From positions 1-5,097 of the forward strand of contig JBBKWW010000170.1 in NCBI GenBank assembly GCA_037969155.1: a stretch of 5,097 bases of DNA. The letters run 5' to 3'. Shown here piece after piece: positions 4,882 through 5,097 of the stretch. Each line of letters begins with the position of its first letter. Position 1 is the first letter of the stretch. The notes beneath the pieces are model-generated. The model saw only the letters and a list, made by a program, of their open reading frames with translations. It searched no databases and was not told the origin of the DNA. Position numbers and translations under genes: made by a program. This DNA is from JAYXXU01 sp037969155. Its GTDB lineage: Bacteria > Pseudomonadota > Gammaproteobacteria > Pseudomonadales > Moraxellaceae.

Positions 4882-4925
4882 CGATGATATATCGTATCAA
4901 AAAAATCATCTCATGATGATTTTTT
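4882..4925. promoter_or_regulatory. Candidate vapBC operator: nested AT-rich inverted repeats
   Basis: AAAAAATCATC (4900-4910) and GATGATTTTTT (4915-4925) form a perfect 11-bp inverted repeat with a 4-base centre. Closer to vapB, CGAT (4882-4885) and ATCG (4891-4894) make a smaller one, and GATGAT (4883-4888) mirrors ATCATC (4905-4910). Position directly upstream of vapB suits autoregulation by the VapBC complex. The stem has few G/C pairs, so it is a poor intrinsic terminator, although T tracts occur on both strands. No convincing -35/-10 pair for vapBC was found. Confidence 0.45.
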
Positions 4926-4961
4926 CGTCAACACAACCCTGTTTTATTGATCTTTGAGCAA

Positions 4962-5013
4962 CCCACAAAAAACCCACGCCACGACTGCCGCCATTTCGCG
5001 TTTTACGTTACCA
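4962..5013. repeat. 52-bp direct repeat, copy B (right flank of vapBC)
   Basis: Second copy of the 52-bp repeat, in the same orientation as 4224-4275, 738 bases away and differing at three positions. The vapBC operon and its upstream region lie between the copies. The repeat shows neither attC R boxes nor insertion-sequence ends, and it encodes nothing evident. Confidence 0.85.
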
Positions 5014-5047
5014 TTGGCCTATCTTACTGAACCCTCATTAGCCCGCC

Positions 5048-5097
5048 ATGAACGACCAATCCCCACGCCAACGCCCCGAAATCCAAAACGAAGAACT
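5048..5097 (+). CDS. Possible 5' end of a gene running out of the window
   Basis: ATG 5048 opens a frame reading MNDQSPRQRPEIQNEE with no stop before the window ends. The hydrophilic, charged start would suit a cytosolic protein. No family can be recognised from 16 residues, and no good ribosome site is seen (CCCTCATTAGCCCGCC precedes it). The case rests only on an open frame following an intergenic repeat. Confidence 0.3.
   Translation, partial: MNDQSPRQRPEIQNEE

Noticed and set aside
4224..5013. The 52-bp repeats as attC sites, making vapBC a second cassette.
   Set aside because: Neither copy contains an RYYYAAC/GTTRRRY pair or an attC-like fold (GTTACCA does not fit), and vapBC points opposite to the cassette genes.

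Overview
The window looks like an accessory stretch of a proteobacterial chromosome, probably Beta- or Gammaproteobacteria. The evidence is the FtsK gamma-domain C-terminus, a 4,5-DOPA-extradiol (YgiD-type) dioxygenase, an IntI-family integron integrase with an attC site, and several type II toxin-antitoxin (TA) modules. The species cannot be named from the sequence alone.

Layout, left to right. (1) 1-138 (+) is the 3' end of an ftsK-like gene. It is followed closely by a 49-residue fragment of a HigA-type addiction antidote (150-299, +) that has lost its helix-turn-helix half. (2) 292-902 (-) is a complete Phd-like antitoxin / PIN toxin pair with translational overlap; its toxin gene ends exactly where the HigA fragment breaks off. 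(3) 975-1754 (-) is a DODA-type extradiol dioxygenase. (4) 1776-2234 (-) is a decayed integron integrase: one reading frame with an internal TGA and three apparent in-frame deletions, missing the C-terminal catalytic half. (5) 2376-4159 (+) is a two-gene integron cassette. It carries a short-chain dehydrogenase and an AraC-type HTH / O6-alkylguanine-DNA alkyltransferase fusion, and ends in a recognisable 60-bp attC. The cassette ends carry a perfect 12-bp inverted repeat (GTTATAGCGCAA at 2375-2386, TTGCGCTATAAC at 4101-4112), which fixes the cassette boundary. (6) 4167-4203 is a small palindromic REP-like sequence. (7) 4277-4860 (-) is a vapBC module flanked by a 52-bp direct repeat (4224-4275 and 4962-5013, 49/52 identical). 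(8) A possible gene starts at 5048 (+) and runs off the window.

How it fits together: the divergent arrangement intI (-) / spacer / cassette genes (+) / attC is the standard integron layout, but the integrase is dead, so this appears to be a fossil one-cassette integron whose cassette is now fixed in place. The cassette genes are read in the same direction, 11 bases apart, with their own ribosome binding sites, and probably act together or at least share transcription. The AGT half implies repair of O6-alkylguanine. Its HTH half suggests a DNA-binding regulatory role, perhaps on the cassette itself, where a perfect 12-bp palindrome lies upstream of the dehydrogenase gene. The surrounding TA modules and repeats mark the locus as one where small mobile units have accumulated.
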